Assembly: GCA_023634235.1 (NCBI GenBank)
Contig: JAMKCF010000001.1
Span: forward strand, 9,960,258 to 10,024,257
Direction of reading: 5' to 3'
Source: Pisaster brevispinus
Taxonomy: Eukaryota; Echinodermata; Asteroidea; Forcipulatida; Asteriidae
DNA length: 64,000 bases
The position numbers and the translations under genes were made by a program. Below the pieces are notes generated by a model. It saw only the letters and a program-made list of their open reading frames with translations. It searched no databases and had not been told where the DNA came from. Within the stretch, counting starts at the first letter, position 1. Each line of letters opens with the position of its first letter. This document shows, piece after piece, positions 1 through 11,500 of the stretch.

Positions 1-598
1 TAGCTCTAGCCCAGGCAAAAACGATGGATCAAGCATCTGCAAAATATCCCTTGCGTAGAGTAGAGGTGAAAACATTTTCCATTTCGCAGGGTAACCAGTC
101 GTTTACGAGGGAGCGAATGTTTCTGGGTCAAACTCTAAAGCGTATTGTTTTGACTTGTGTTGAAAATTCTTCTATGAATGGTGACTTGGGAAAAACTCTT
201 ACAATTTTAAACATTTTAATTTAAACATTTTAGCGCTGTACATAGACAGTGAACAATTGCCGTGGAAACAACTCTAACCTAAATTTGTAGGACCCGACAG
301 TAATTATCTCATGGCATATCAGACCTTTTTTTCGGGTATAAATAACCTCCACCACAATTCGGGAAATGACATTTCCAGATCGGACTATGCTAACGGATAC
401 ACCCTCTATGCATTTGACTTGACTCCGGATCTATGTTCGGGCGGTCATTTTAATCTCTTACGGAGCGGTAATGTACGTTTAGAGCTCGCCTTTAGAGACC
501 CTCTGGTCAATACCATGAACGTACTTGTCTATGCGGAGTACGATTCGATTCTGGAAAAAGACAAGTCCCGCAACGTTCTGATTGATTATTCATCATGA
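1..598 (+). pseudogene. Polinton/adintovirus-like major capsid protein, C-terminal part, frameshifted
   Basis: Two plus-frame blocks (24-224 and 311-598) read as consecutive parts of the double-jelly-roll major capsid protein of Maverick/Polinton elements, often annotated in invertebrates as 'F54H12.2-like'. The first block has the KYPLRRVEVKTF pattern and ends in a frame break near 200-300. The second has the conserved AFDLTPDL and HFNLLRSGNVRLEL strands and ends VLVYAEYDSILE. The N-terminal part lies before the window. The stop at 596-598 overlaps the ATG of the protease frame that follows. The assignment rests on remembered family patterns. The frame break shows that this copy is not functional. 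Confidence 0.72.
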
Positions 599-1095
599 GT
601 ACGATGCAATTACTGAGCGTTCTGAAGGCTGACAAAATAACCAGTCAACAAAATGGCGGCATTTTCCCATCGATAAGTTACCGGAGAAAATTTCAGGTTT
701 TCCAATCCTATACGTCGTGAATACCGACGAAAGTAATCAGCCAGGGAGTCATTGGGTCGCCATATATTTTGATGAAAACAAGAGGGCAGATTTTTTCGAT
801 TCATACAGTAACCCACCAGACAAAAACGATGCACATTTGATGCCCATTATTGACAGACATTCCTTGGGGGTCTTATACAATGACCGTTGTCTTCAATCTG
901 TGGACAGCACAGTCTGTGGTCAGTATTGTATCATGTTTGCTCAATACAGATGTAGGAACGTTGAAATGTAGACTATTGTTACATGTTTACGAAGGATACT
1001 CGTTATAACGATGCATATGTACATCACTTTGTGGAATCCCGCTACGACATTGCTCTTCTGGTATCAGATGTGATTTTATTATTAATTAAATTGTA
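594..1095 (+). pseudogene. Polinton adenain-like cysteine protease (PRO), frameshifted
   Basis: The reading frame starts with ATG at 594, overlapping the capsid stop, and changes frame near 665. It continues through 717-971 with the His of SHWVAIYF, the FFDSY acidic motif and the nucleophile region STVCGQYC, in the order His-Asp-Cys. A last block (983-1095, FTKDTRYNDAYVHHFV) is again shifted. This matches the adenovirus-protease/Ulp1-like enzyme of Polintons, which matures virion proteins in the viral relatives. At least two frame breaks make it a pseudogene. The capsid-protease order on one strand is usual for these elements. Confidence 0.7.
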
Positions 1096-1420
1096 AGAAG
1101 TTTTTAACGTGTTGTAAAGTAGTTACCACTTTCTATTGTATTAAAAGATTGCCGTGTCTTTTTAATAATTTTATTTATTTATTATTAATTAAGTCAAAGT
1201 TGAGTAAAATTTTAACTTAAAAAAAAACCCCAAAAACAAAACAGAAAAAAAAAAAAAAATTTATACAATTGACAATTATGTTTAATGTTTACGTTATTAC
1301 AAAGATTCCCATTAGTAATTGTTTTTTAGGTTTGTGTTTAGAAAAGGACCGTACGACCCTCGCTCTTTTAGATTTAAAGTTGAGGTAAAACGGGTAGTAC
1401 CCTTTTTTCATTCGGTGTCA
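1096..1420. other. AT-rich gap between convergent Polinton genes
   Basis: No coding signal is seen. The stretch contains A and T homopolymers (around 1,218-1,260) and TTTATTTATTTATTATTAATTAA. The plus-strand protease and the minus-strand 148-residue gene converge on it, so it is probably a shared 3' untranslated and poly(A) signal region. Confidence 0.5.
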
Positions 1421-1864
1421 TCAAGTTTTGCTTGCGCCCTTATCGTTCCAATTCATGTCAATTTTAAAAATCTTGTCTATCAATAGTTGAGCTTTAGACT
1501 TATACGTCTTGGGCACACCCTCGATAATTTCTGTCGTAGTATCAAGCTGCTTTCCTTGGGTCGCTGTGTTTTTTTCGGTGACGCCTTCGGTCATGTCATA
1601 ATATTCTTTTGGGGTATTCGTAGTCACAGTGACGGGTTCTTGCTTTCTGGCAAAATCGAATTGAAGGTAGCGTTGGAGCGCTTGCTGATACAAAAGCACC
1701 TTGGTGTTGTCATCCAGGTCGGCTCTGTCCAGAGTATCTTTCATGTCCCATTCCAATGTCTGTACTTTGCTCTCGCCTATGTCTTTCTTGAAAAGTATAT
1801 TTTGGATGGCACGCATGACTTGGTCCGCGGGAGCATTCATCTTAATTTTCTTGGCGTAGCGCAT
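1421..1864 (-). CDS. Conserved Polinton protein of unknown function (~148 aa)
   Basis: Open minus-strand frame. The first ATG (1,862-1,864) starts MRYAKKIKMNAPADQ; an upstream extension to 1,924 has only a TTG. A conserved helical stretch (DLDDNTKVLLYQQALQRYL) is followed by a polar Thr-rich linker and a C-terminal KTYKSKAQLLIDKI segment ending near a WNDKG motif. The same pattern recurs from memory in uncharacterised invertebrate proteins next to Polinton ATPase and polymerase genes. No catalytic motif is visible and the role is unknown; a virion-associated part is plausible. It lies directly downstream of the small basic protein on the same strand and appears intact, unlike most of its neighbours. 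Confidence 0.6.
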   Translation of the reverse strand: MRYAKKIKMNAPADQVMRAIQNILFKKDIGESKVQTLEWDMKDTLDRADLDDNTKVLLYQQALQRYLQFDFARKQEPVTVTTNTPKEYYDMTEGVTEKNTATQGKQLDTTTEIIEGVPKTYKSKAQLLIDKIFKIDMNWNDKGASKT

Positions 1865-1925
1865 CAGTTTTCCAAGGAACAGACCACCTAATGTTCTTAG
1901 GATGGGTGCGATGAGCGTGCCCAAA

Positions 1926-2215
1926 AGCCACCTTTTTGCACGAGCAATTACTTTCGTTTCTTGTGTGACAAGCGTTTATTAGCCAATTGTCTTAGGTGTG
2001 TCTTGTGACATGATAACTTCTTCCTCTGAGCAGAAGTTAAAGGTACATGACTTTTTAATACGTTCAGGGCACATTCGCACAGACATGATATCAGTTCTTT
2101 GTCGGCTCCTATTTAAATATCTTTCCTAACTCCGGGTGCAGACTTGCTCAATAGTTTTAGAGCATGGGCATTGTTTCTGAGTTGCTGCGTCATCTTGGCC
2201 AAATGAAGACGTAGG
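1926..2215 (-). pseudogene. Small basic Polinton protein with hydrophobic tail, broken
   Basis: Translating the minus strand from about 2,215 gives a basic helical protein with blocks ALKLLSKSAPGVRK, CLCECALNVLKSHVPLT and LRQLANKRLSHKKRK, then LLVQKGGFW. Adjoining frames continue as a hydrophobic LIAPILRTLGGLFLG. This is the pattern of a small, widespread Polinton protein with a lysine-rich body and a 'LLVQKGGF' plus hydrophobic tail. It has been compared with adenoviral core or membrane-active minor proteins, but I cannot verify that. In-frame stops after VRKDI and after KKRK show that it is broken. Confidence 0.55.
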
Positions 2216-2231
2216 CGTTTGTACGGGTCTA

Positions 2232-2872
2232 TTATACTTTGGGTTTATAGGCGTACGGCATCTCTCCCTTGAATATGTTGGTTCTCAGTCTAAACTTTTC
2301 CGGCGTGTTTGGCTTCAGGTCTATAAAAAAGTATCCGTAGGGCTCGGTGGTGGCGTCGAAATATGCTTCAGACATGGAACGTGTTTGATTGGGGTACATT
2401 TGTTTAGCTAGATGCGTTATTTGGGATCTACCTCGGATTTTTAAACAGAACGATGTAATGACAGTTTAAACTTATAGTTCTACTTTCTTTCGATTGATAA
2501 AATAAGTTCTGTACTATAATATATTACAGATAAGTTACGATGATGAGACCCTTTGGTAAATAATTTAGTAATACAAGAATCATTACCGCATTCAGACATA
2601 AGATCGTCAATGACGATTAAACTTTTGTGTCGTGGGTCGAGGTGATCGGACCAATCGTCCGGCAACCCTTCCACAAACTGTATACCAGGTACACTATCAG
2701 AAAATTTTTGGAAAAGCGGCTGAAATTCTCCATAACACCACAAAATTCTCTCAGGTGCATCACAAATGACATCCTTCTTCTGTTCCAATAACTTTTTAAC
2801 AAATATTGTTTTCCCACTCGAACTTGGTCCGGCAATAATGCAAGTAAATGGATGTTGCAGTTTAGTCGTCAT
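2232..2872 (-). pseudogene. Polinton A32-like packaging ATPase (FtsK/HerA type), frameshifted
   Basis: The N-terminal frame (2,872-2,480) has a Walker A motif GPSSSGKT near residue 16 and a Walker B motif SLIVIDDL near residue 85. After YYSTELILSIERK the frame is lost. The C-terminal part reappears at about 2,450-2,232 in another frame (VLFKNPR, HLAKQMYPNQTR, GYFFIDLKPNTPEKFRLRTN). Total length would be about 210 residues, normal for the family. Relatives pump genomic DNA into capsids. The missing middle and the frame changes make this a pseudogene. Confidence 0.75.
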
Positions 2873-2928
2873 GAGATCGTCTGAACTTAAAACAATAATA
2901 ACGAGTACAAAATAGCAATGACTGGGTA

Positions 2929-3126
2929 CTAGAAAGCTCTGTGATTGGTTATTCGATCGACGTATCGTTCAAAAGAAATAGAGCCAATACCCCATTGATG
3001 TGTTCTTCTTGAACCATAGTATTTCCAAATATAACATAAAATGCTCGTGAACAACAAAACAACAATTAATATCAGTTTAAGTAAGCGTTTATTATCTCGT
3101 GTACTGATATTTGACGCTTCATCCAT
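2929..3126 (-). CDS. Small single-pass membrane protein of the Polinton (~65 aa)
   Basis: ATG at 3,124-3,126, chosen over an upstream ATG at 3,166-3,168 whose frame would overlap the polymerase 3' end. The product has a charged N-terminus (MDEASNISTRDNKR), one strong hydrophobic segment (LLKLILIVVLLFTSILCYIW, about residues 15-34) and a short tail. Small transmembrane proteins between the ATPase and polymerase genes are common in Polintons and adintoviruses. No function can be assigned. It sits just downstream of the polymerase on the same strand. Confidence 0.45.
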   Translation of the reverse strand: MDEASNISTRDNKRLLKLILIVVLLFTSILCYIWKYYGSRRTHQWGIGSISFERYVDRITNHRAF

Positions 3127-3169
3127 GATTACTCTAAGCTGAATGAGTAGTTGACAAGGGTGTGTCATC

Positions 3170-6100
3170 CTTATATCCGTACGGTACGGTAATATACTGA
3201 TCTACTCTAACCCACTTGTCATAGACGACGCGGTAATCTTTTGTGCATGACTAGTTCAGTATTTCTTTTGTTTTACCATTTCTCACTATCTTGTGCGGGT
3301 CCTGTATTACTATCTTTTGAGGACCTACCCGTTTTACCATGTCAACCACTGAATCAAAGTAATCTGTTGCGAATTTCTAAAGTTTAGGGTAAATCCCTTC
3401 ACTTTACAACACGATTCACCCGTGACTAGTCGATACGCGTAGTTCTTGGGCCACAAATGTCTCTATATAGTTTCAGTCTTTTGGGTTTAATTCGTTCGTC
3501 AAATCGCCAAGATAATCGCCCAATGGAGGTCTGTACTGTCCTGGTTTGTCAACGTATATGATACTGTCCGTTTGTTCTAGGGTTAGGGTCAACAAATTCT
3601 TCCTCAGTTTTGTAACGAACTTCAGCAATTTCCTGATTGATGAAATAAATGTCATGTACAACCTTATCATCGGCCAATAATATGTCATACAGTTTGGCTG
3701 GATCACTCAATACTTCGACTTTTGGCATATTAATTCTCTGGCCGAATTTCCCCCAGAAACTGTTTAACCTGGGTTTTGAAAGGGCTCTCAGGCCAGGATT
3801 CTTTGTAATCTTTGATGCATCTAAATGGATTCCTTCCCGTTGAAAATATTCATCAATGTATTTTGTCTTGTCATTTTGGCTGACGACCCAATTCGGCCAT
3901 CCGGAAGCTTCCACTTTAAGCTTCAGAAAAGTGTTAATATACTCCGTGAATAAACCGCCTGTTTGGGTTCGCCTGTCACACTGTTCCCTGTGTTAAAAAT
4001 GCCACACAACTTCAATATTGATCACTCTATACCCCAAATCAATAGCCTTTTCGAGCTCTATAGATACCCATGTACCGTGAAGAGTTCGTTTAACAATGGT
4101 ATGTTTACACAAGGTCTGTTGTTGTGTTTCTACGCATGTGCGACAGAGTGGAAAGGTTAACTTTTCTCCTGATCAATAAGGGAGCACAGGGTGGTATTAA
4201 TTTTGCGCAGGGAGAACGTGACATTTGATGAGACCGTAGTAATTTGATACATCTTTAAAGTTTTCAGTTATGATTTTGGGATGGTAGAGTGGATAAGAAC
4301 AATACTTATTGGAGCTGGGGTACAATGAACAATAGTCGCTGTATTGTATGCGTTGTGCCCCTGACGTTTGATAAAATAAGCGAGTGGCATTGGTAAGCCC
4401 CCAGAGAACGCATCCTTTGGATTTAACGTTGCGCGGGGTCCGGTAATCGATTCATTTTGGAGGGTACGTTTCATGTCTTCGGGTAAGTTTTAGACTACAA
4501 GTTTCCACTCACATTTCCACATCTCCACAAACTGTGTACATGCTGATTGCAAGAAAGTTTTTCTTTTTTTGGTGCGCGTGTACAATTCTGACATTGGTGT
4601 CATCATTGTATTGTTGAATGTCTTCGTATTTGGATAGCACTTGACACACCCGTGGTAATAACACCAGTTAAAGGAGTAGATCGTTTGACTTTCAGCGTCG
4701 AAACCATCAAATTTATATTTTCCAATTTGCTTTTCTCCTTTGTTTCTTGTGTGTTGTATACATTTTCCCTCCGTTAAGTGGACGTAGTGTAACCATTGTA
4801 ATGTGACTTTGGATTGTTGTTTATTGCAATTATAACCGTTGGGAGGTAGTACGGCCATGGTATTGACGCTCAGGAAATTTCTCCTGTACACCAGAATACA
4901 CGTAGAGGCGGTTGTGATACAACTCTGAAACGGATGCACACCCTCGTCGTCACCCTCCCCCCTCGAGGATACTTTCTTGAACAAGGTTCTAAACTGCAGA
5001 CAACATCGACAGAGAATTTGTACGCTGATACAATATTTCAACAATTCATCTTGCAACACGAAATGTTTCCCCTTTTTTCTCGTACCAATCGTAAAATTCC
5101 TGTCTCTTCGGGACTCATACCATCTGGGGCGTAGTAGTTGGCATCCGGAAAGGGGCCTTCGTACTCTTGGTTTTGTTTCGTATTCCATAAGTGAGGGAAA
5201 AACCCTTTATGCAATTCTTTTTGACCGAATGCATGAGGCAATTTACTCAAAGCCATGGGTAAAAAGTTTATGGAATCGACAATTTTTCGTTTGTACTTTG
5301 GTAACATAATACTGTCGCGCAATACCCCTTTTGGAAAAGAAGTTGCTAAGCAGCTACCTATGAGTATTGGCCTGGACGGCCTGACCGGAAAAGCTCTGAG
5401 CGGCTAGAGGCAAATCCGTTGGGAAAGCAATATACCGTCCCGATTAAATACAATTACACTGGATCAAAATAATGGAATCATCCAACAACAGTTATAAGGC
5501 AACAATTCAACTGGTTTATTAAGTATCTCTCACTCGGAGGTTACCCTGTTCGGCTGACAACTAACCTAAAAATGTACAACTCTACATACAGTGACCACCA
5601 CCTACCAGGTAGGGGTCAGCACTTAAACACAATAATTAATAACAAGTCCCTTAAGACATTACAAGCAATACAAACCGTCTCCCACCCACAATCACGTAGC
5701 ATACGTGGAACACGTATAGGTTCCTCACGAGGTACCCCTCTTTTCCTTGCTACCACAACTGGAGCTCGTCAACAACTGAACTCAGTCCCCCCCGCAAGTG
5801 TGCTTGCACGCGCATGCAACCGCCCGCGGCAAGCGCCAGACCACGCAATGCGCGCTGCTTGCTAGCGCACATGGCTCCAGTCTGCTGCTCAATGGACCAT
5901 ACCATTATCTTATAGGGTAGATAAAACAATAACATCATTGCCGTCGTTGCGCCACAATACATTGTATCTTACAACCGGTGTAAATAACCTCGGGTACGAT
6001 GGCATTGTCATACAGGAAACTGAGCAGGAAATACCCATCGTACGCTTTCAAATTATGCGCCAGAGCGATCAAATTGTCCGTTTCTTTGGAACAGAATAAC

Positions 6101-6810
6101 CAATCACAGAACTCTTTCCTTACATTTTTCACCTTTAAATATCTTTTGACGAGACTCTGAGCAATGTTAACATGACTTATACAATGGATCGTCTTCGCAT
6201 CTATCAGCACACAATTCACACACTACATGCGCCACACATAGGTTTGGTTCGTGAACACCGTTATCGTGGGTACACTCAAAGTCAAAGAACACATATTTGG
6301 CTACGTCTTTCTTATCCCCCTTCGCCCCTGTCTCATCCCCTTACCTACTCGAGCACTCGTATTGATTTGTTTCCTTGCCGTATCATCAATAGGCTTGATA
6401 AAGCATTCATGATCGATTGACCCCATCTCCTTACACACGGTACAGTATCTTTTTGTACAGTCGTGCTTGCCATGTTTACCTTCGAGTTCATTGTTCACGT
6501 ACCAATCGCAGCGTTTACATCTTATTAATTTTCCATTAATCTTCTTATTCTTGTGATTATCAAAACACGTCTGATCCTTAAAATTACGATTACATTCCGT
6601 ACAGTGTACCCAAGTGGATATCTCACCCGATTTACAGCCGGGAGAAAAACACAATCTACAATCATCTACACATCTCTTGTGTCTGTCTTGAGAATCGTAA
6701 CCCCTTTGACACGGTCACAAAAATAATCCCTGTTTAAAAATCCCTTTATTGACGTGATCAAATCGTAATGATTATCGTGAAAATATAATTCTACCTCACC
6801 ATTACCTCCA
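3170..6810 (-). pseudogene. Polinton protein-primed DNA polymerase B, main part, multiply broken
   Basis: Read from high to low coordinates: block YFHDNHYDLIT at the DIRS junction, a Cys-rich zinc-finger region (6,654-6,420), exonuclease block HNLKAYDGYFLL (about 6,060), FLPMALSKLPHAF (about 5,260), then a long open block (5,188-4,490) with EMWKCEW-type sequence. The palm region follows, with NPKDAFSGG (about 4,410), GGLFTEYINTFLKLK and NSFWGKFGQR (about 3,760), then TDSIIYVDKPGQ (about 3,560) and C-terminal NYAYRLVTGESCCKVKG (about 3,430). It is the element's own replicative polymerase. There are several frame breaks, a ~600-bp insertion (about 5,335-5,935) and a deletion just before the TDS motif. 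The N-terminal part lies at 19,004-20,177, beyond the inserted DIRS element. Confidence 0.85.
5335..5935. mobile_element. ~600-bp insertion of unknown type inside polymerase B
   Basis: Polymerase homology stops at about 5,940 (after PEVIYTGCKI) and resumes at about 5,322 (KYKRKIVDSINF). The intervening DNA has no polymerase similarity. Part of it (about 5,780-5,880) is GC-rich, unlike the AT-rich surroundings, with Arg-rich spurious frames. I found no convincing inverted repeat or target duplication, so its class is unknown. Confidence 0.5.
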
Positions 6811-6814
6811 TTCC

Positions 6815-6927
6815 GACTCACGTGAGATTGTATTGTTTAGTAGATAGAGGTATGCCACAATTGAAAGAAAAGAATTCAATTCCCGCCTGTGTGCCCCTAT
6901 AAATGGGCCGTCCACAGGCGTGCTCAC
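6815..6927 (+). repeat. DIRS left inverted terminal repeat
   Basis: Runs from GACTCACGTGAGATTG to GGCGTGCTCAC and is the reverse complement of 18,846-18,958. It contains a CCTATAAATGGGC stretch (about 6,895-6,907), a TATA-like box that may drive plus-strand transcription of the element. Confidence 0.85.
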
Positions 6928-7086
6928 CCGTGTATTTTTAGTGGCTATCGCGAGAGTACGTCGGTGCGTTTCTTGCAGCGCTCTAGCCTACCACAATAAA
7001 AATTGTTTGGGACAACATTTTTCGTGTCCAGCAGCAATGGCAGATGTAGCCGTATTGCATATTGATCCCTCGAGACGGCCGTCATA

Positions 7087-7640
7087 TGGCAAAACAATGC
7101 AACTGGAAAATGAGCATTTTGTGAAAACTGTCGTCAAAGTTTCACCACCTGCCATTTTTGAATGTCTGTTTTGAATAATGTATAAATTTTACAGAATGTT
7201 TGGTGTAGTATTGTGTAACTAGTCTGACAAATTTTGTTTGAAACAAACTTTGATTTTTGTATTTATTTGTATTTTAGTGAAGTTACATCGTTTTACCATA
7301 CAAATTTTGTTTATGTTTTAACTGAGTTACCTCCATGACAACAGTGCAACTTATGTTATAGATCTTTAATTGTGCTTTCATTATATTTTTTTATGGCCAA
7401 ACAACGTATCTTAAATTGATTAAAACAACATGATTGCTGCTCCTCCAAAAACAATATGGCAAAACAAAGTATCTCACTTTAGTTCTCCATAAAAACTTGT
7501 CTTTTTTCATTATTTCCTAGCAAAACAATGTAAACGCTTTTAACATTTAAACTTACAAAGCATTTCATGGGAGAACAATGTATCTAATTTTAAAATCATA
7601 AAAGCCTTTGCTGTAATTTGTAACTTTAACAAATATATCA
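7087..7640 (+). repeat. Left subterminal repeat array of the DUF7869-like transposon
   Basis: Degenerate copies of TATGGCAAAACAATGTATCT occur in the same orientation at about 7,086 (terminal), 7,333, 7,391, 7,454, 7,516 and 7,566, roughly 50-60 bp apart in the inner part. Such arrays are usually transposase binding sites at DNA transposon ends. No coding potential is seen here or up to the transposase stop at 8,596, apart from the microsatellite. Confidence 0.65.
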
Positions 7641-8106
7641 CAAAGTATTATAAACCAAAAACATTAATATTGTCAAAAGTCAACATCTTTTAAAATCCTT
7701 TTAGAAAGACACACGCAAGAAGAAGTAAACTTCGATCGATTCCAAACTTATTATCATTTTTCTAAAACTTTATTGACTACATGCAATATTTTTTTCAGGA
7801 ATTTATGAACTTCATCAAACAATAACACATCACAAACACAACCCAACTTGTACATTTTCAGCATAACCAACCATTCACAAAATGCAGTAACGACCTTTAC
7901 GTGTGCGCAGTGTTTAATATGTAGTGGCTTTTACAATTAATTAACCTAAACAAGAAATACATTTTTAAAACTGGTTTGAATGTATAGATGCTTATACTAG
8001 TTGCCACTGGTGAAATATAGATACTTGTAAAACCAACCACCTTCCAGCCCTACACTCATATCCTAAACACCTTTCTCCCTGACATTTTCAATTTATTTAT
8101 TTTATT

Positions 8107-8330
8107 TGTATGTATGTATGTATGTATGTATGTATGTATGTACGTACGTACGTACGTATGTATGTTTGTATGTATGTATGTATGTATGTATGTATGTATG
8201 TATGTATGTATGTATGTATGTATGTATGTATGTATGTATGTATGTATGTATGTATGTATGTATGTATGTATGTATGTATGTATGTATGTATGTATGTATG
8301 TATGTATGTATTTATTTATTTATTTTTTGG
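8107..8330 (+). repeat. (TATG)n microsatellite, ~220 bp
   Basis: About 55 tandem TGTA/TATG tetramers with one TACG block (about 8,140-8,157) and a TATT tail. It lies in the 3' flank of the transposase gene inside the DNA transposon. The Met-Tyr-Val-Cys frames across it are artefacts of the repeat. Confidence 0.95.
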
Positions 8331-8595
8331 GAGGTGTGTTTTTTTTTACTATGCGACTAAGTGTACAAGAAAAGTGAGTCACACGGCCTTGGACCTAGGA
8401 ATTTGGACTTTTAACATAAAATAGTTTTGTGTACATTATAATAATGTGTTTAGCAGATAATAAATTCATTACTTTCACACAAAATTTGATCAGTGGTATT
8501 CCTCGCTTGCACTTCATTTTCGGAATGCCGCTTAAAAGGCTTTCACCTTGAAGAAGGGCTGCTGTTAGGTCTCTTAGTGAAGACCTCTTGTAGAT

Positions 8596-11500
8596 TTAAA
8601 TTTCCTGAAAACCAGAATCGTCGTGGGATGACTTCACAAACATGTTTAGAGAACCCCGTCTAAATTGTGCAACTTTTACATTCTTCAATAGGACCTGTAC
8701 CTTACTTTTCGAAAGGTTCTTAAAAAGAAACATGTCGCGATGGTCAATACAAATGCATTTTATATTTTTACGGGATGAGTGTATCACATCAACATAGTCA
8801 CGAAAGTCATGGATTTCCCCTTGACTGTTTAACTTGAGTGTGATGTTTCCATGAACGCTATCAGCGGCCATGAAAGTGTGGCCTGGTTCAAGATACTTTA
8901 GCGTTAAAGTGTCTGTATTGAAGGACTCGTCATTTACCACAAGGGGTAGTGCAGAAAACAGAGTCCAGTTTTTATTCTGCGAGCTACAGTTGTCTGCGTA
9001 AAGGATCACTTCTTTCTTGTCTCTATGTTGCTTTATAAACTCTACATAGGAGGTTGCCAACTGCTCAGCCTTCCGGCCAGCTTCACCTTCATGCCATAGT
9101 ATGCAAGTTGCAGGGGCATTTTTTCCTGGACTTGCAAATGTCTCGTTAAAAAGCACCAACTTTCTAGAGAAGTAGTAATCTTTAGTTGGCATTTTTGGCA
9201 TGCACAGTGCCTTCTGCATGTCTACGGTGCTTACTATGACATTCTGAGGGTCACCCTCCATCCTCTCTGTGTCGGCATGTAGAGATTCGCGCGCTTGTTT
9301 GGCATGCTCTCTGTGCTTAATGTACCCAGCACATTCATGTGATGTTTCACAGTTGTGTTCTTTGAGTGGGGAATTAGCACGATCATGCTCAAAACACTCT
9401 GTGCATAAATCATTGCTTGGGGAAGCAAATGAAATGTTAAGAGAGTTGAATATGCTATGGTAGTAGGCATAGGAACATTTATCTGTTTCTGATTGCTGTG
9501 CTTCAATAAAATGCTTGTGCATCTTAGTAACTGAAAGATCTGATGGCAAATACCTCCTGTTAGGGGCATGTTCTCGTCTATAGTGTGAAACCTGCGGACG
9601 GTATGATTCAATGTGACCATTGACTCTCTGGTTGTATTCTTCATTGAATTTGTTTTTTGGGGGATGGCGGCCTCGTCTGTCACCCTCACACCCCACAATA
9701 ACCCCGCTTTCTTGCCTTGTATTCTTCAACGCAAACTGCACGAATGTGTCAGAACTATACCCAATAGAGTGGAGGAAGAATGTTTTACATACAATTTTAT
9801 GTCCTAGCTGCCAGATGAGTGTATTTTCCCTCATTGAAACCTTCTGTGTATTGGAAATAGAGCGTTTTGGTACCTTCTTAACATTATGCACAACCCAGTC
9901 TCGTCTTCTAATATAATCCATGTCCCAAAAGTTACCCCATATTTTTTCCTTTGGTCTTCAGTGAACAGCTCACCACATTTACGTTTGCACTTGCAGGCAG
10001 GTAGCATTTGATGTTTTGAACGATTAACTTCATTTTGTTCGTCTGTTGTCCTGCTACGTTTCTGTCGTTTAGCTGTTAGGGTAACAGTTTGAAATAAAAA
10101 AGGAAAAAGACAAAAGTTAATACTCTAACTAAACTATAAAGATAAGGGAAACATTAAGAGGCAGGCAGCAGTTTGTTCTGTTTTTTTTAATCTTCAACAA
10201 ATTTATTATATGAATCTACGGAACCCAAGTGCGCCCTCAGTGTGCAAGCTGTAGAGATTAGCATAATCACAAAATAACAAGTTTGTGTTACGACCTTTGG
10301 ACCTTTCTCTTTTCCAATTTTAGCTTTGAACAAGAGAGAGCACATATATCGTCTGTAGGTAGGCCTATTTCTCTCTATGTTATAGGGAGCACGGCCCTGG
10401 CCATGCTCCGAATAAAGTTTACTTGGGAAGGAGAACTTTTGATTGTAATGTTTGGTCTACTAGTTGAATTGGGTACTGTAATCTTGTATGCGAGTCGCCA
10501 GCCTCGTGTTGACCTTATGCCCTTCACGTAAAGGATTGTGTTGTGCTAGTAATTTTATTGCTAGATTAAAAACAATTCAAGTGCAGGATATCTTTTATAT
10601 TCTAGTCACCGTAGTGTGGATTTTTCTGTAGTATTTGTGAAAGCTCGTCCTGTTTAATCAGAGGGCCTGCCTCCCTTCTGTACCTCTACATTGGCACGGT
10701 ATGATTCTCTTGTTTCAGTTATAAACAGTAGATATGGTAATGTCAACGACTTCAACCAATATTTTCAAACTCTTTTAGTGGGTAAGCTTACACGTATTTT
10801 CTTTAAGTCATAACTTAATACTGCTGAATATCTCTTTAGTACCTGGTTGGGCATCAGCTGCAACATGTACATGCTCAGCTTCTTCAGGAAAATCATCATC
10901 ACCTGGACTGTCAGTGTGATGGTCTCCTACATTAAGAAATGTATATAAGCATCTTACAAAACATTCAGATCGGAGTAGGTTAAATGTGTCCTCGTGTACA
11001 TTGTTTTTAAATAAAAAGGCGTGCTCATGAATTTGTAGGTACTTGATAACGACTACGTTTGGTGAAAGATGTAAAACAAAAATATATATTCAATTTGTTG
11101 TCAAAGAAAAGTGATGACAAAACAATAATATTAATCAAAACCTTAACATAATAATAATAGTGGGTTCTTACATACACATAACAAAACAATACTTTTAGGA
11201 AAAGACTGCAAGCACTAATCATTTTGCGTAAAGATACTTATATTTCAAACCTACCTAGGCTGTTATCTAGAGGTCTGTCAACCATTTGGAACAACAGCTC
11301 TATGTCATTTGTGGGAGTTTTGTGACGAATCTGTGGTGGTTCAAGGCTGCCTGTGGTAAAGATTAAAGACACAATGTATTTTACAGAATGCTCTTCTTCA
11401 ATATCATGATAGTCATTACAAGACAATAAATTAATAAACAAATAACTTACTTAGCTTGTGCTGTTGTAATCAAATTATGCAGTTGAATCGTTCCATAGAA

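Noticed and set aside
8106..8424. Three overlapping Met-Tyr-Val-Cys frames of 84-104 aa
   Set aside because: They are the (TATG)n microsatellite read in three phases, with no independent coding evidence.
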